A DNA stretch of 64,000 nucleotides from an uncultured Opitutia bacterium (GCA_903840415.1 CAIMFY010000066.1:1-64000); one strand, 5' to 3'; numbered from the stretch's first letter, positions 50,626 through 59,905 are shown. The notes: generated by a model from the sequence alone, not told the origin. Numbers and translations: made by a program.

Positions 50626-53343
50626 TCAGGGTTTTTCGAGCACGAGCGAAGTTGGGCCATCAGCCGCCTCGCGCTGGAGCAGCGTGCGCGCTGCGGCGCG
50701 GTATTTGAGGACAGCGGGCGCGACGGCGTTGAACGTGCGGGTGACCGCGGAAGCCGGCAGATAGGTGGCGTCGCCGGGTTGGCTCGCCTGAATCGTCACG
50801 GCGCCGGAACCGGTGAGTTGCAGTTGGCCGCCGTTCATGGTCGCCGGACCGCTCAGGACCGCATAGCTCACGGCCAGCCCTGAGGTCGCCGTCGCCCCCG
50901 GCGGGAACGCGGTCGAGTCCAGGCTGCGATTGGCGAGCGTGGGGAACGAAATCGTTTGCGCCGTCTTACCGATGAACTGTGCCTGCACCGTGCGCGCAGC
51001 GGTCATCGTGATCGCGATAGATGGAACGCTGCCGGTCGCGTCGCCCGCCCAGCCGACGAATCTGGACACAGGGTCCGGCGCCGCCGAGAGCGTTACGACC
51101 GTGCCGTAGGGATAGCTGCCGCCGGCCGTCACGCTCCCACCGCCCGCGGCGCTGGTCGTAAGTGCGAAGAATTTCAGCGAGAAATTCGCCTGCACCGACT
51201 TGTTGCGGTCGAGCGTTACGCTCGCCGGATTGCCCAGCCCCGCAGCATCGCCACTCCATCCGGAAAAATCGTGAATCGCATCTGCCGTGGCGGAGATTAC
51301 GACGACAGTGCCCGAATTGTAGGTGCCGCCGGGCGAGAGGGCGCCGCCCGCGCCCGCACTGGTGGTAAGCGTGTATTGCACCGGCGGCGGCGGGTTCACC
51401 GTTACGGTCTGAGAAATGACCGGCGAGGTCGCGCCGTTGGAATCCACCGCCTGGGCCGTGTAGGTGATGTTGAGCGGTCCGGCATCTGCGGCGGGATTGC
51501 CTGAGTCACCGTCGGTCCCATTGCCGCCGCCTGCGAACGCATAGGGCTGGCCATTGCGCCAGACGTTCACCTGCGTGAGATTTCCGTCCTGATCGTGGCC
51601 GTGGGCCGAGACCGTGTAGCTCTGCCCGCTCGCCACCGTGCCCGGGGCCGAATTCCAGGAGATGGTTGGGGCGTGATTGACCGGCGGCGGTGCGCTCACC
51701 GTCACCGTCTGTGAGATGGTCGTGGAAGTCGCGCCGCTCGAGTCAACGGACTGTGCGGTGTAGGTGATAGTTTGCGGACCGGTGTCCATGGAGGGATTGC
51801 TAGCGTCGCCGTCGGTGCCGTTGCCGCCGCCCGCAAACGCATACGGCGATCCGTTCCGCCAGACGTTCACCTGCGTGAGATTTCCGTCCTGATCGTGGCC
51901 GTGGGCCGAGACCGTGTAGTTCTGCCCGCTCGCTACCGTGCCCGGGGCCGAATTCCAGGAGATGGTTGGGGCGTGATTGACCGGCGGCGGCGCGCTCACC
52001 GTCACCGTCTGTGAGATGGCCGCGGAAGTTTCGCCGTTCGAATCAACGGATTGTGCGGTGTAGGTGACAGTCTGCGGGCCGGTGTCCGTGGAGGAATTAG
52101 CGGAGTCGCTGTCGGTGCCGTTGCCGCCGCCTGCGAACGCGTAGGGCGATCCGTTCCGCCAGACGTTCACTTGCGTGAGATTTCCATCCTGGTCGTGCCC
52201 GTGCGCGGAGATAGTGTAGCTTTGTCCACTCGCAACGGTGCCGGGCGCCGTGTTCCAGGAAATGGTCGGTGCATGGTTCACTGGGGGCGGCGCGCTCACC
52301 GCCACCGTTTGCGAAATTGTCCCGGAGGTCGCGCCATTGGAGTCTACAGCCTGTGCAGTGTAGGTGATGGTCTGCGGGCCGGAGTCAGTGGAGGGATTGC
52401 CGGAGTCCCCGTCGGTGCCGTTGCCCCCGCCCGCAAACGCAAAAGGCTGACCGTTTTTCCAGACATTAACCTGGGTGAGGTTGCCGTCATCGTCATGCCC
52501 GTGCGCCGAGATCGTGTAGCTCTGTCCGTCCGCCACCGTGCCGGGCGCGGTATTCCAGGAAATCACCGGTGCGCGATTCACCGGTGGCGGCGCGGAGATC
52601 GTAACTGTCTGGGAAATCGTCGCCGAGGTGGCGCCGGCGGAATCGACGGCCTGTGCCGTGAACGTCACCGATTGCGGGCCGGCGTCGCTTGACGGGTTTC
52701 CCGAATCGCCATCGGTGCCATTGCCACCGCCAGCGAATGCGAAGGGTTGACCGTTCTTCCACACATTAACCTGTGCGAGATTTCCGTCCTGATCGTGTCC
52801 GTGCGCGGTAATTGTGTAGCCCTGTCCGTTCGCCACACTGCTCGGTGTGCTTGTCCACGAAATTGTCGGCGCGGTGTTGGCGGGAGCATCGACCCAACTG
52901 ATCGTGGCCTGCGCGTCGGCTCCGCCGACCGCGTTTTCACCGTCCACATAAGCGGACGAGCTGACGCCGATGCTTGAGCCAACATTTGTTGAACCATAAT
53001 ACCAGTTATCGCCGGCACCCTTCGTCACGGTGATCGAGATCGACGCACCGATCGACATCGGGTCGGCCCCGGGATCGACTGTCTGCTCGTCGCGCCACGG
53101 GCCGATCACAGCTTCGGCGTGCCCACGATAGGCTCGGCCTCCGCCTTGCTGCGACGCGCCATACGCACCCGCGTAGACACTGATTGTGATCGAAGATGCG
53201 TTGTAGCCGTTGAAATTAACCGTGCCCGAGCCTTGCGCTCCGCCGGCGGACACACTGTCGGTGTAGATTATGGCGTTCCCAGCAAGAGTCCTTGTGGCAA
53301 GGCAAATAAGGATGGTTAGGAGGAGAGGAAAAGTGTTTTTCAT
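50626..53343 (-). CDS. Secreted repeat adhesin-like protein encoded within the pilus operon
   Basis: This 905-residue exported protein begins with a signal peptide (MKNTFPLLLTILICLATRTLA). After a unique N-terminal domain (about 22-155) come five 100-residue Ig/cadherin-like repeats (about 155-655), each with HGHDQDGNL and FAGGGNGTDGDS segments that look like calcium sites. Two InlB B-repeat-like modules follow (about 660-800, GTYNSGTVV... FSGWSGDA and FVGWAGDA), then a C-terminal region with LANRSLDSTAFPPGA. No pilin signal or anchor is seen. Lying between prepilin and secretin genes, it may sit at the pilus tip or on the surface to bind partner cells. Confidence 0.75.
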   Translation of the reverse strand: MKNTFPLLLTILICLATRTLAGNAIIYTDSVSAGGAQGSGTVNFNGYNASSITISVYAGAYGASQQGGGRAYRGHAEAVIGPWRDEQTVDPGADPMSIGASISITVTKGAGDNWYYGSTNVGSSIGVSSSAYVDGENAVGGADAQATISWVDAPANTAPTISWTSTPSSVANGQGYTITAHGHDQDGNLAQVNVWKNGQPFAFAGGGNGTDGDSGNPSSDAGPQSVTFTAQAVDSAGATSATISQTVTISAPPPVNRAPVISWNTAPGTVADGQSYTISAHGHDDDGNLTQVNVWKNGQPFAFAGGGNGTDGDSGNPSTDSGPQTITYTAQAVDSNGATSGTISQTVAVSAPPPVNHAPTISWNTAPGTVASGQSYTISAHGHDQDGNLTQVNVWRNGSPYAFAGGGNGTDSDSANSSTDTGPQTVTYTAQSVDSNGETSAAISQTVTVSAPPPVNHAPTISWNSAPGTVASGQNYTVSAHGHDQDGNLTQVNVWRNGSPYAFAGGGNGTDGDASNPSMDTGPQTITYTAQSVDSSGATSTTISQTVTVSAPPPVNHAPTISWNSAPGTVASGQSYTVSAHGHDQDGNLTQVNVWRNGQPYAFAGGGNGTDGDSGNPAADAGPLNITYTAQAVDSNGATSPVISQTVTVNPPPPVQYTLTTSAGAGGALSPGGTYNSGTVVVISATADAIHDFSGWSGDAAGLGNPASVTLDRNKSVQANFSLKFFALTTSAAGGGSVTAGGSYPYGTVVTLSAAPDPVSRFVGWAGDATGSVPSIAITMTAARTVQAQFIGKTAQTISFPTLANRSLDSTAFPPGATATSGLAVSYAVLSGPATMNGGQLQLTGSGAVTIQASQPGDATYLPASAVTRTFNAVAPAVLKYRAAARTLLQREAADGPTSLVLEKP
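51387..52886 (-). repeat. Five tandem 300-bp coding repeats
   Basis: The repeats recur at an exact 300-base spacing; comparable landmarks lie near 51676, 51976, 52276 and 52576. Copies around 51580-51660 and 51880-51960 are nearly identical, while the outer copies have drifted. Each encodes one 100-residue beta-sandwich repeat of the adhesin. The exact period and high identity of inner copies suggest recent homogenisation and possible copy-number variation by recombination. Confidence 0.85.
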
Positions 53344-54269
53344 TGGAGGGTGACGGCATCGTTGGCCGAGAGCTGGAAGCGCAGCGCCTCCACTCCGGGC
53401 CACGTCGTGCCGCGGTTAAGGATGATGAGCCGGCCGCCGAGAATTTCCGGCGTGACGTTGGCTCCGGAGTTGGCCGGAGCGGCGAACGCCTGCGGGGTGT
53501 TGTTGAACGACAGCCACGCATTTTCCGTCGCGTGGTTGTTGTTCACGGTGAATCGGAATTTCGGCAGCGAGATGCGCCGCACGCAGAGCCGGTAAACCTG
53601 AGTGAGTCCGCCGCTGCCTTGAGTCCAGGCGGCTGCCTGTGTCGGCGTCAGCCGGCCCGACCAATACGCAGGCAGCGTGGCGCTGCGGCTTTCCCAATCG
53701 TTGTTCCAGATCGCGTCGAACCAGGCGGCGCTCGGGTCGTAGGCCGGCAGCGCGAGCTGCGCGCTGCGCGCCGTGAGGCTCACGAGCAGGAATCGCTGCT
53801 GGCCGGTTTCGCTGGGCGCCGCGAAGAGCAGCCGCGGGTTGCCGGCGGCGTTAAACGCAATCAGCGCGAGCGCGGGTTGGACGGAAGCGGTCGGCGGGCT
53901 TCCGATCTGCGGAGTCACCCCGCGCAGCCGGGCGAGCTTGGCGAACCAATCTGTCGCGGACGTGGTCGTGTAAGACGCACTCGTAGACGTGGAGAATGCC
54001 GTCGGCGAATCGCCCGCGCCAATCGTGCCCGGCAGCGCCGCGATATTCAGGTTGGTCAGGTCGGTCGCCTGGAACGAGGCCGTGACCGTGCGGGCCAGTT
54101 CGTCCATGGCGCGCGTCTCCGCTTCCCGCTGGCCCCGGAGAATGATGTCCTGCACCGACGGCGTGAGCGCGGTGGCGAGGAGGGCTAGCACGAAAAGGAC
54201 GAGCACGACTTCGAGCAGCGAGAAGGCGCGCCGGCGCCGGTAGTGATGGGCTGGAACGAGGAACGCCAT
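53340..54269 (-). CDS. Type IV prepilin-like protein
   Basis: A 309-residue prepilin with an arginine-rich leader and processing site RRRRA before FSLLEVVLVLFVLALLATA; the residue before the cleavage point is alanine rather than glycine. The mature part is about 290 residues with a beta-rich C-terminus. It overlaps the adhesin gene by 4 bases. With its large size it is more likely a minor or tip pilin than the main fibre subunit. The adjacent adhesin may be its partner. Confidence 0.75.
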   Translation of the reverse strand: MAFLVPAHHYRRRRAFSLLEVVLVLFVLALLATALTPSVQDIILRGQREAETRAMDELARTVTASFQATDLTNLNIAALPGTIGAGDSPTAFSTSTSASYTTTSATDWFAKLARLRGVTPQIGSPPTASVQPALALIAFNAAGNPRLLFAAPSETGQQRFLLVSLTARSAQLALPAYDPSAAWFDAIWNNDWESRSATLPAYWSGRLTPTQAAAWTQGSGGLTQVYRLCVRRISLPKFRFTVNNNHATENAWLSFNNTPQAFAAPANSGANVTPEILGGRLIILNRGTTWPGVEALRFQLSANDAVTLQ

Positions 54270-54271
54270 GG

Positions 54272-55474
54272 TTAGCGGGCGTTCACTCCGCCAAGGAGCG
54301 AGAACAGCGGGAGGAAGAACGAGAGTGCGATCAGGCCGACGATGCCGGTGAGGGTCGCGAGGAGTGCGGGCTCCAGCAGCGCGAGCGCGGTCGCGAGCCG
54401 TTCGCGGGCACGGCTCGCCGCGTAGTCCTCGATGTGCCGTAGCGCCGCCCCGAGTTGCCCGGTGGTTTCCCCGGACTTGAGGGCGGGTACGATAAATCCG
54501 GGGAACGCGTGTTTCTTCGGCAACGCGGCGTAAAGCGGCTGGCCCACGGCGACACGCTCCCGCGCGGAGAGAAGCTGGCGCGCCATCACGGCGTTGCCGG
54601 TCAGCTCCGCCCCGGTCCGCAGTGCTTCAAGGAGCGGAATTCCCGCCTCATGCAGCAGCCGGCAATGGGCGGCGAATCGCGCGGTGGCGAGATGCCGGAC
54701 GACCTCGCCGAGCACGGGCAGATGAAGCAGCGCGACGTCCCGCGCGTAACGGACCCGCGGCGAACGTGCCACGGCTCCCGCGATTGCTCCAGCGCCACCC
54801 AACAGCGCCAAGATCACCGGCCATCCGTGCCGGACGAGTTCGCTCGCGGCGATGAGCGCGACCGTGACGGCCGGCAAGGCGAGGTGCAGCGACGCGAAAA
54901 TCTCGGCGAACTGTGGCACCACGCCGCCGAGCAGGAACCCGACCAGCGCGGTGGTGGCGATCAGGACTACGACCGGATAGATGAGCGCCCGTCGCGCGGT
55001 GCGACGCAGTTCCGCGTTGGCGCTCAAATGCGCGGCCAGCGCGCGAATCGCCTCGGGGAGTTGGGCGGACGCTTCGCCCGCGGCGACGACGGCGGCGAGG
55101 TGTGGCGGAAATTGTTTTTCGAAAAAACGGCAGGCGACGTGGATCGGTGTGCCCTGGGCGACCTCGCCGTGGATCTTCTCCAGCATGAGGCGCATCGCAC
55201 CCGGCGGTGCGTCGGCGGCGAGTTGCCCAAGAGCACTGTCGGCGTTTACGCCGGCGCGGAGCTGAAGCTCCAACTGATGCAGGAGCCCGATGAACTCCGG
55301 CGTGAGTAGAACCAGGCGCGACAGCTTCCGGTCTGTCGGGAGTTCCCTGATCCGCACGGGCCAAAGCGATTTGGCGCGAAGGTGGACCCGCAAGATCGCC
55401 TCGTTGGGCGACTCCTCTCGGAGAAACCGACGGATGCCCGCGCGGTCGATGGCGTTGATGGCAAAAGCGGGCAT
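54272..55474 (-). CDS. PilC/GspF-family inner-membrane platform protein
   Basis: A 400-residue integral membrane protein with two T2SSF domains (about 60-180 and 265-385) and three membrane helices: about 163-183, 212-235 and 375-397. Family marks include LHQLELQLRAGVNADSAL, then HLPVLGEVVRHLATARFA and LKSGETTGQLG. PilC anchors the assembly ATPase and rotates to add pilins. The start MPAFAIN lies 1 base after the stop of the upstream lipoprotein gene. Confidence 0.85.
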   Translation of the reverse strand: MPAFAINAIDRAGIRRFLREESPNEAILRVHLRAKSLWPVRIRELPTDRKLSRLVLLTPEFIGLLHQLELQLRAGVNADSALGQLAADAPPGAMRLMLEKIHGEVAQGTPIHVACRFFEKQFPPHLAAVVAAGEASAQLPEAIRALAAHLSANAELRRTARRALIYPVVVLIATTALVGFLLGGVVPQFAEIFASLHLALPAVTVALIAASELVRHGWPVILALLGGAGAIAGAVARSPRVRYARDVALLHLPVLGEVVRHLATARFAAHCRLLHEAGIPLLEALRTGAELTGNAVMARQLLSARERVAVGQPLYAALPKKHAFPGFIVPALKSGETTGQLGAALRHIEDYAASRARERLATALALLEPALLATLTGIVGLIALSFFLPLFSLLGGVNAR

Positions 55475-55475
55475 G

Positions 55476-56135
55476 TCAGAGCGGGAGCCGCACGCGGATC
55501 GGCTTCTCGGCGACGGGCAGCCGCAACAGCAGCCCGCTGTGCCGCAGGAGCACCGCGTCCGCCTCGATGCGCTCGACCGCGAGGGACTCGACAATCTCGC
55601 CGACCTGCACGAGGCGGTCATTGATCACCGCACAGGCGATTGGTCCCGCAACAATGCCGCCGACGTGCAGGGTCACTTCACGCATGGCGTCGGGCGGCAC
55701 CGTGCGCACCGTAAAAGGGTTCACGGGCTCGCCGGGTTTCTCGGCGACGATAACGGCCACGAGGTCGATGACGTTGTCGGCGTTCGGAGCCAGAGTCGGT
55801 TCCGGCGGCGGTGCCGGTGACACCGGGGCCGGACGCGGCTGCGGCGACGGCTCAGGCGGGGGCGGGATGACGGCCGGGGGTGGCGCGGCGCCGTTCGTGC
55901 CGGCAAGCTTTGCCGTCAGTGCGTCGTTCTGACTGATGAGCGCCTCGATGTATTGCGCCTGTTGGCGAATCTTCTGTTCGAGCCCGCCGGAAGCGGACAC
56001 GGGTGGCGCCGCCGCTGGGCTTGGCGGTGGAGCGATGGCGGCCGCGGGCTTGGCTGGTGCGGGCAGCACGCTCGGAGCCGGCTTGGACTGGCAGCCGGCA
56101 AGTCCGATGACGATTGATACGAGGAGGTATTTCAT
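55476..56135 (-). CDS. Proline-rich lipoprotein, possible PilP-like
   Basis: A 219-residue lipoprotein: lipobox LAGC at residues 12-15 after a hydrophobic signal, then a Pro/Ala-rich linker (17-55), a coiled segment (EQKIRQQAQYIEALISQNDAL, given over about 52-72), a second Pro-rich stretch and a beta-rich C-terminal domain (about 115-219). The C-terminal domain, with MREVTLHVGGIVAGPIACAV then AVLLRHSGLLLRLP, resembles the PilP/GspC periplasmic fold. Placed between VirB10 and PilC, it could physically join the two machines. Confidence 0.6.
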   Translation of the reverse strand: MKYLLVSIVIGLAGCQSKPAPSVLPAPAKPAAAIAPPPSPAAAPPVSASGGLEQKIRQQAQYIEALISQNDALTAKLAGTNGAAPPPAVIPPPPEPSPQPRPAPVSPAPPPEPTLAPNADNVIDLVAVIVAEKPGEPVNPFTVRTVPPDAMREVTLHVGGIVAGPIACAVINDRLVQVGEIVESLAVERIEADAVLLRHSGLLLRLPVAEKPIRVRLPL

Positions 56136-57124
56136 GGGCGGGAGGGAGCGGTTGCGTGCGCAAGCACCGGGCTGCGCCGGGCCTGGCTCCGGTCGAGGGT
56201 TTGGGTGAGATAAAGGTAGAAGGGCTTGCCCGCCGGCACGCGGAGGTAGAAGCCGTCGCGGGCGATTGACTCGCGGATCGCCTGGGCCTGCTCGCGCAGT
56301 ACCGCACCGGTGCCCGCGAGAACGGCATTGCGCGCGGTCGTGGTCGGAATCGACGACTCGCCGAGCAACCCGGCCGTCGGCCTTGTCTCCTGCAACGCCG
56401 CCGTGGCGGTCGCGAGGAAAGTGGTGGCGAAGAGTTTCAGTTCGCGGTCGTTGTCGGTCTTGACGATCTGGCCGCGCAGTCCGGCGGAACCGTCGTGCTC
56501 GCCCCATTCCCGCGTATCGGCGTTCCACTCGCGATCCAGCGCGAGGCCCTGCACCGCCAACTCGGTGCCGTTGTCCCGGTCCGGCGTGCGCCACACAATC
56601 TTCCAATCGCCCTGGACGGCCAACCGTTCGCGGGCGCGATCGAGGGAGGCGTGACCGTGGACTTCGGCGCCGGCCGGGATGACGAGCTGCCCGTCGTGCC
56701 ACACATCTTCGGTGACAAGACCGATGACCGGGGTCTCAAGTCGGTTGGATTCGAGCGCGACGACGGTTTCGCAGGGAATGAGCCGACCGTAGGGAGCCGA
56801 CGGCGCCGCCGGTGTCGGCGGGATTTCGAGCGGAGCCGACACAATTAACAGCGGCAGTACGTGCGGCGCATCCGTCTTCGCGACCGGCGCGGTTGCGCCC
56901 GTAGCCGGAGTCACCGGCGGCGCGGGTGGCTTCACGAACCGCACCCCTTCCCGGGTGAGTGTCTTCGGCAAGGCCGGCGACGGCGCGGGTTTTGCCGTCG
57001 GCAAGGCTGGCGCGGGGGTTTGCCGGTTCTGCCACCGCACGGCGAGCACGCCCAGCAGGAGCACGGCGCCGACGAGCAGAACCTGGCCGGTGCCCGAGCT
57101 AAGAAAGTCGCGGTCGAATTTCAT
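56132..57124 (-). CDS. virB10: VirB10/TrbI-family T4SS core protein
   Basis: A 330-residue protein. One membrane helix near residues 14-30 (QVLLVGAVLLLGVLAVRW), a long Pro/Ala-rich periplasmic stretch (about 34-115), and a C-terminal beta-barrel domain with IPCETVVALESN, LVTEDVWHDGQLVIPAGAEV and GKPFYLYLTQTLD. VirB10 spans both membranes and senses ATP use by the inner-membrane ATPases. It overlaps VirB9 and the lipoprotein gene by 4 bases each. Confidence 0.8.
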   Translation of the reverse strand: MKFDRDFLSSGTGQVLLVGAVLLLGVLAVRWQNRQTPAPALPTAKPAPSPALPKTLTREGVRFVKPPAPPVTPATGATAPVAKTDAPHVLPLLIVSAPLEIPPTPAAPSAPYGRLIPCETVVALESNRLETPVIGLVTEDVWHDGQLVIPAGAEVHGHASLDRARERLAVQGDWKIVWRTPDRDNGTELAVQGLALDREWNADTREWGEHDGSAGLRGQIVKTDNDRELKLFATTFLATATAALQETRPTAGLLGESSIPTTTARNAVLAGTGAVLREQAQAIRESIARDGFYLRVPAGKPFYLYLTQTLDRSQARRSPVLAHATAPSRP

Positions 57125-57927
57125 GAGCTGGGGACGATGACCGAGAATGTTTCCCGGACGGAAAGATTGGCCCGGCCGGCCGGACCGCCGGCGATTACCA
57201 GATAGGCGTAGGAGATCCCGCGGGCCGGAATCGCGCCCGTAGCCTCGGCGAACGCGGCAGGGAAGAATTCGCGGTCAAGCCGGATGGCGAGCCCCTGCGG
57301 ATCGTAGGGCACAGCTACACCGAGCGTGTTTTCCAGTCGCACTCGGAAAACCAGCGCGTCCTCCGCCTCGAACCGGGTGATGGATCCAATCGTCGCGGTA
57401 AAATTCCGGTAGGTGGTGACGCTGCCCGGCTGTGCGCGATCCGTGAAAACTTGCATCCCCGAAGACTGAGCCGCCGGGCGGTCCTGCTGCCGGGCGCGTT
57501 CGCTTAGCGCCCGCAGAATCTCCAATGAGAGTTTCCGCGGTGGGCCGCCGTTGAGCGGTTCGTCCAAGAACACGACAGCGCGGTCGGCTTCGGCGGCGGT
57601 GGCAAGACTGAGCGCATAGACTCGTCCGCGAAAGAGGATGTTGAGCGCGCCTGCGGCGTTTTCCTTGAGCGCGCGCAATGAAAAATACTCCGCGCCCGCC
57701 TCGTGCGATAGGAGCACCGCTGGGTTGTCCTCGATCCGGGTGGAGACGTTCGCGCCGACGATGGCCTTCAGTGCGCCCGGGAATACGCACGTGGTTGGTT
57801 CCTCTCGGGACAGGCGCACGGTGTAAAGCGAGCGCTCGTCGAGCGGGTAGATCCTTTTGGGCGCGGCGGCGACGTGGATCGCCGCGACAGTCTGAAGCAG
57901 GATCAGGACGAAACGTCGTAGGTCCAT
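57121..57927 (-). CDS. virB9: VirB9/TrbG-like T4SS protein
   Basis: A 268-residue exported protein with a signal peptide (VLILLQTVAAIHVAAA) and a mostly beta structure. Placement directly upstream of VirB10 and downstream of VirB8 gives the standard B8-B9-B10 order. Short matches such as IYPLDERSLYTVRLSREEPTT in the first domain are compatible with the VirB9 family, but similarity is weak. It would form the outer-membrane core ring with VirB10. Confidence 0.65.
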   Translation of the reverse strand: MDLRRFVLILLQTVAAIHVAAAPKRIYPLDERSLYTVRLSREEPTTCVFPGALKAIVGANVSTRIEDNPAVLLSHEAGAEYFSLRALKENAAGALNILFRGRVYALSLATAAEADRAVVFLDEPLNGGPPRKLSLEILRALSERARQQDRPAAQSSGMQVFTDRAQPGSVTTYRNFTATIGSITRFEAEDALVFRVRLENTLGVAVPYDPQGLAIRLDREFFPAAFAEATGAIPARGISYAYLVIAGGPAGRANLSVRETFSVIVPSS

Positions 57928-58559
57928 ACGGCAAGGGGATAGCGGCCGTTGGCCGCTAGGTTAGGGTTGCGCGCGAACTGGAATCGCACGGTGAACGGCG
58001 CCGCTTCGCCGAAAACCTGTCCGCCGACGAGGCCGGTGCGGACCAACTGGCCCTCGGCCTGCACGATCACGACGTTCTCCCGGGTTTCGAGGACGGTGAG
58101 CTTCAGCACCTCCGGTTTTTGATGGAGCGCCTTCGCGGTAAACTCCTCGGCACTCACGCTCAACTCGGCCCGCGCTTTTCGCGCGGCGTCGGGCAGGAAG
58201 AGTTTGTCGAGCAGCTCCGGGAAATCCAAACCCGCCGGATTGCGCTGGAACAACGCGAGACACGCCAGCAGCGCGTGCTGCTCGTGCAATTTTGTCGCTT
58301 CCTCGAAGCCGAGCAGCGGGCTCACGTGAAACGTGCCGCTGGGATCGAGCACAATCACCCGCTCGCGTTCGCGGTAGGCGCGGATGACAAGGAAAGGCTG
58401 CAACGCGCAGAGCGTCACGGCGATCAACGCGACGAGACACCACAAGCGCGCCGCCATCGCGTGATCGGCGAAGAGTTCAAGCGGGCGCCACGCCCGGCGC
58501 GGCCGGCTGGCCGGGTCGGGTCGCACATGGGGCGCGGCCGTTTCACGAAGATTCGTCAT
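57903..58559 (-). CDS. virB8: VirB8-like T4SS inner-membrane protein
   Basis: A 218-residue protein with a cytoplasmic N-terminus of about 35 residues, one membrane helix (about 37-58, RLWCLVALIAVTLCALQPFLV) and a periplasmic NTF2-like domain. Helix-rich residues 85-135 are followed by strands (VLKLTVLETRENVVIVQAEG). Topology, size and position between VirB6 and VirB9 genes fit VirB8. It overlaps VirB9 by 25 bases. Confidence 0.65.
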   Translation of the reverse strand: MTNLRETAAPHVRPDPASRPRRAWRPLELFADHAMAARLWCLVALIAVTLCALQPFLVIRAYRERERVIVLDPSGTFHVSPLLGFEEATKLHEQHALLACLALFQRNPAGLDFPELLDKLFLPDAARKARAELSVSAEEFTAKALHQKPEVLKLTVLETRENVVIVQAEGQLVRTGLVGGQVFGEAAPFTVRFQFARNPNLAANGRYPLAVWTYDVSS

Positions 58560-58565
58560 GATGGT

Positions 58566-59624
58566 TCAGATGGAGGTTTGCGGAGCGGGTAGCTTAGCCA
58601 TGCCGAGGGTCGCGGCGGCTCGGGCGTCGCCGCTGGGATCGGCGGCCGCCGGAGCGGCCACCGGTGGTGGCGGTGGTGCGATCGGTGGAGGCGGCGGGGG
58701 CATTCCGGATCCGCCACTTCCGGCGTTCCCGCCGCCCGTCTTGGCCGCCGCTTGGGCCGCAACGGCGGGGGCGGATGCGCCTCCCGTCTTGATGGTCTTC
58801 ATCACTGCGGCGATTTGCTGGAGGGCAAAGAGCTGTTGGAGCGCGGTGCCTCCGCCGCCAGAGATGGGCGACCCGGAGCAGATGAGTCCCTGCATCAGGA
58901 ACGGCGTCGCGACCGTGCCGATGATGATCCAGAGCGCCGCGAGGAGTCCGCCGAGCAGGCTGCCGAACGAGGCCGCGTCAATCTGGCCGGGCGTTAGGTC
59001 GTAGGCCGTGGCGAGATTATCCGCATAGGCCGTGAGCAGGTGGTAGGCGACCAACTCGGTGACTGCGAAGCCGACCGGCCAGGCGAGGACCGCGAGCGTC
59101 TGCTGCACGTAGCGCGTCGCGAGCTGCGCCTGCGAGGGTATCATAAAGAGCCCGAGCGCGATCGGCAGAAACAGGTAGCACAGGAGTTTCAGGACGAACT
59201 GCAGGACGAGAAACGGCAGTTGGAGCAGACTCCCGATCAGCACCACGAGCTTGGTCGCGCCGTAAAGAACTGCCTGGTAAACCGTCTCGCCGATCCGCCG
59301 CAGGCTAAACTCGGTGCTGCTGCCGCTGACCGTCTCGCGCAGGCGCGCTGCGGTCCGCATCGGGTGCTCCGTGTAGCCTTCCTGCACCGTGTCGGCCACG
59401 GTCAGGAAAACCCGCTCGGTGAAGCCGAACCAATACGGCAGCGTGGCGACCAAGCCCACGATCACGGTCGCACGAATGAGCGGCCGGGTGATGCCCTCGA
59501 CGTCCGCACGGGCCTGCTGGATTTGCACCAAAAACCCGACCACGCAGACGAAGAACACGATCACGCGGAGCGTATCGGTCAGCGAGAGAATGCTCTCCCT
59601 CAGTCCTGGAGCGAAGTTTTCCAT
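58566..59624 (-). CDS. virB6: VirB6/TrbL-like polytopic T4SS protein
   Basis: A 352-residue protein with about six hydrophobic helices (near 18-35, 48-66, 118-160, 180-200 and 222-245) and a cytoplasmic or periplasmic tail rich in Ala, Gly and Pro (about 285-352). This matches VirB6/TrbL architecture, an inner-membrane channel component. Its ATG overlaps the preceding stop by one base (TGATG). The tail's proline run PPPPPPIAPPPPP is notable. Confidence 0.75.
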   Translation of the reverse strand: MENFAPGLRESILSLTDTLRVIVFFVCVVGFLVQIQQARADVEGITRPLIRATVIVGLVATLPYWFGFTERVFLTVADTVQEGYTEHPMRTAARLRETVSGSSTEFSLRRIGETVYQAVLYGATKLVVLIGSLLQLPFLVLQFVLKLLCYLFLPIALGLFMIPSQAQLATRYVQQTLAVLAWPVGFAVTELVAYHLLTAYADNLATAYDLTPGQIDAASFGSLLGGLLAALWIIIGTVATPFLMQGLICSGSPISGGGGTALQQLFALQQIAAVMKTIKTGGASAPAVAAQAAAKTGGGNAGSGGSGMPPPPPPIAPPPPPVAAPAAADPSGDARAAATLGMAKLPAPQTSI

Positions 59625-59905
59625 CAGTTGCGACCCTCCTGCGGGCGCTGCCGCAATTCTTCCTGCCGGAGTTTTTCCATCAGGCGTTTCGTCGTCGCCG
59701 GGTCGGACGTGTAATCGGTCCGGCTGTCGGGCTTAATTCCGGCCTGCCACACATCCATCGGCTTTGACGCCGTCGGCGGCGGTGCGGGCAGATCGGAGAC
59801 CGGCGGCACCGTGACTGCCGTCCGAACGGCGTAGCGGAGCGCAAGCCATCCGCACCCCGCGAGACCGATGACGAACGCCGCGATGATGAGGTGCATTCGC
59901 TTCAT
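59624..59905 (-). CDS. Small lipoprotein or membrane-anchored T4SS accessory
   Basis: A 93-residue protein with N-terminal hydrophobic segment and the lipobox-like LAGC (residues 15-18), though further hydrophobic residues follow the cysteine. The rest is Pro-rich then charged (TTKRLMEKLRQEELRQRPQE). Location between VirB5 and VirB6 genes suggests a VirB7-like or entry-exclusion-type accessory. Sequence gives no firmer clue. Confidence 0.55.
   Translation of the reverse strand: MKRMHLIIAAFVIGLAGCGWLALRYAVRTAVTVPPVSDLPAPPPTASKPMDVWQAGIKPDSRTDYTSDPATTKRLMEKLRQEELRQRPQEGRN

Noticed and set aside
51387-52886. Regular repeats considered as a CRISPR array
   Set aside because: Units are 300 bases, coding and contiguous without spacers; they encode adhesin repeats.
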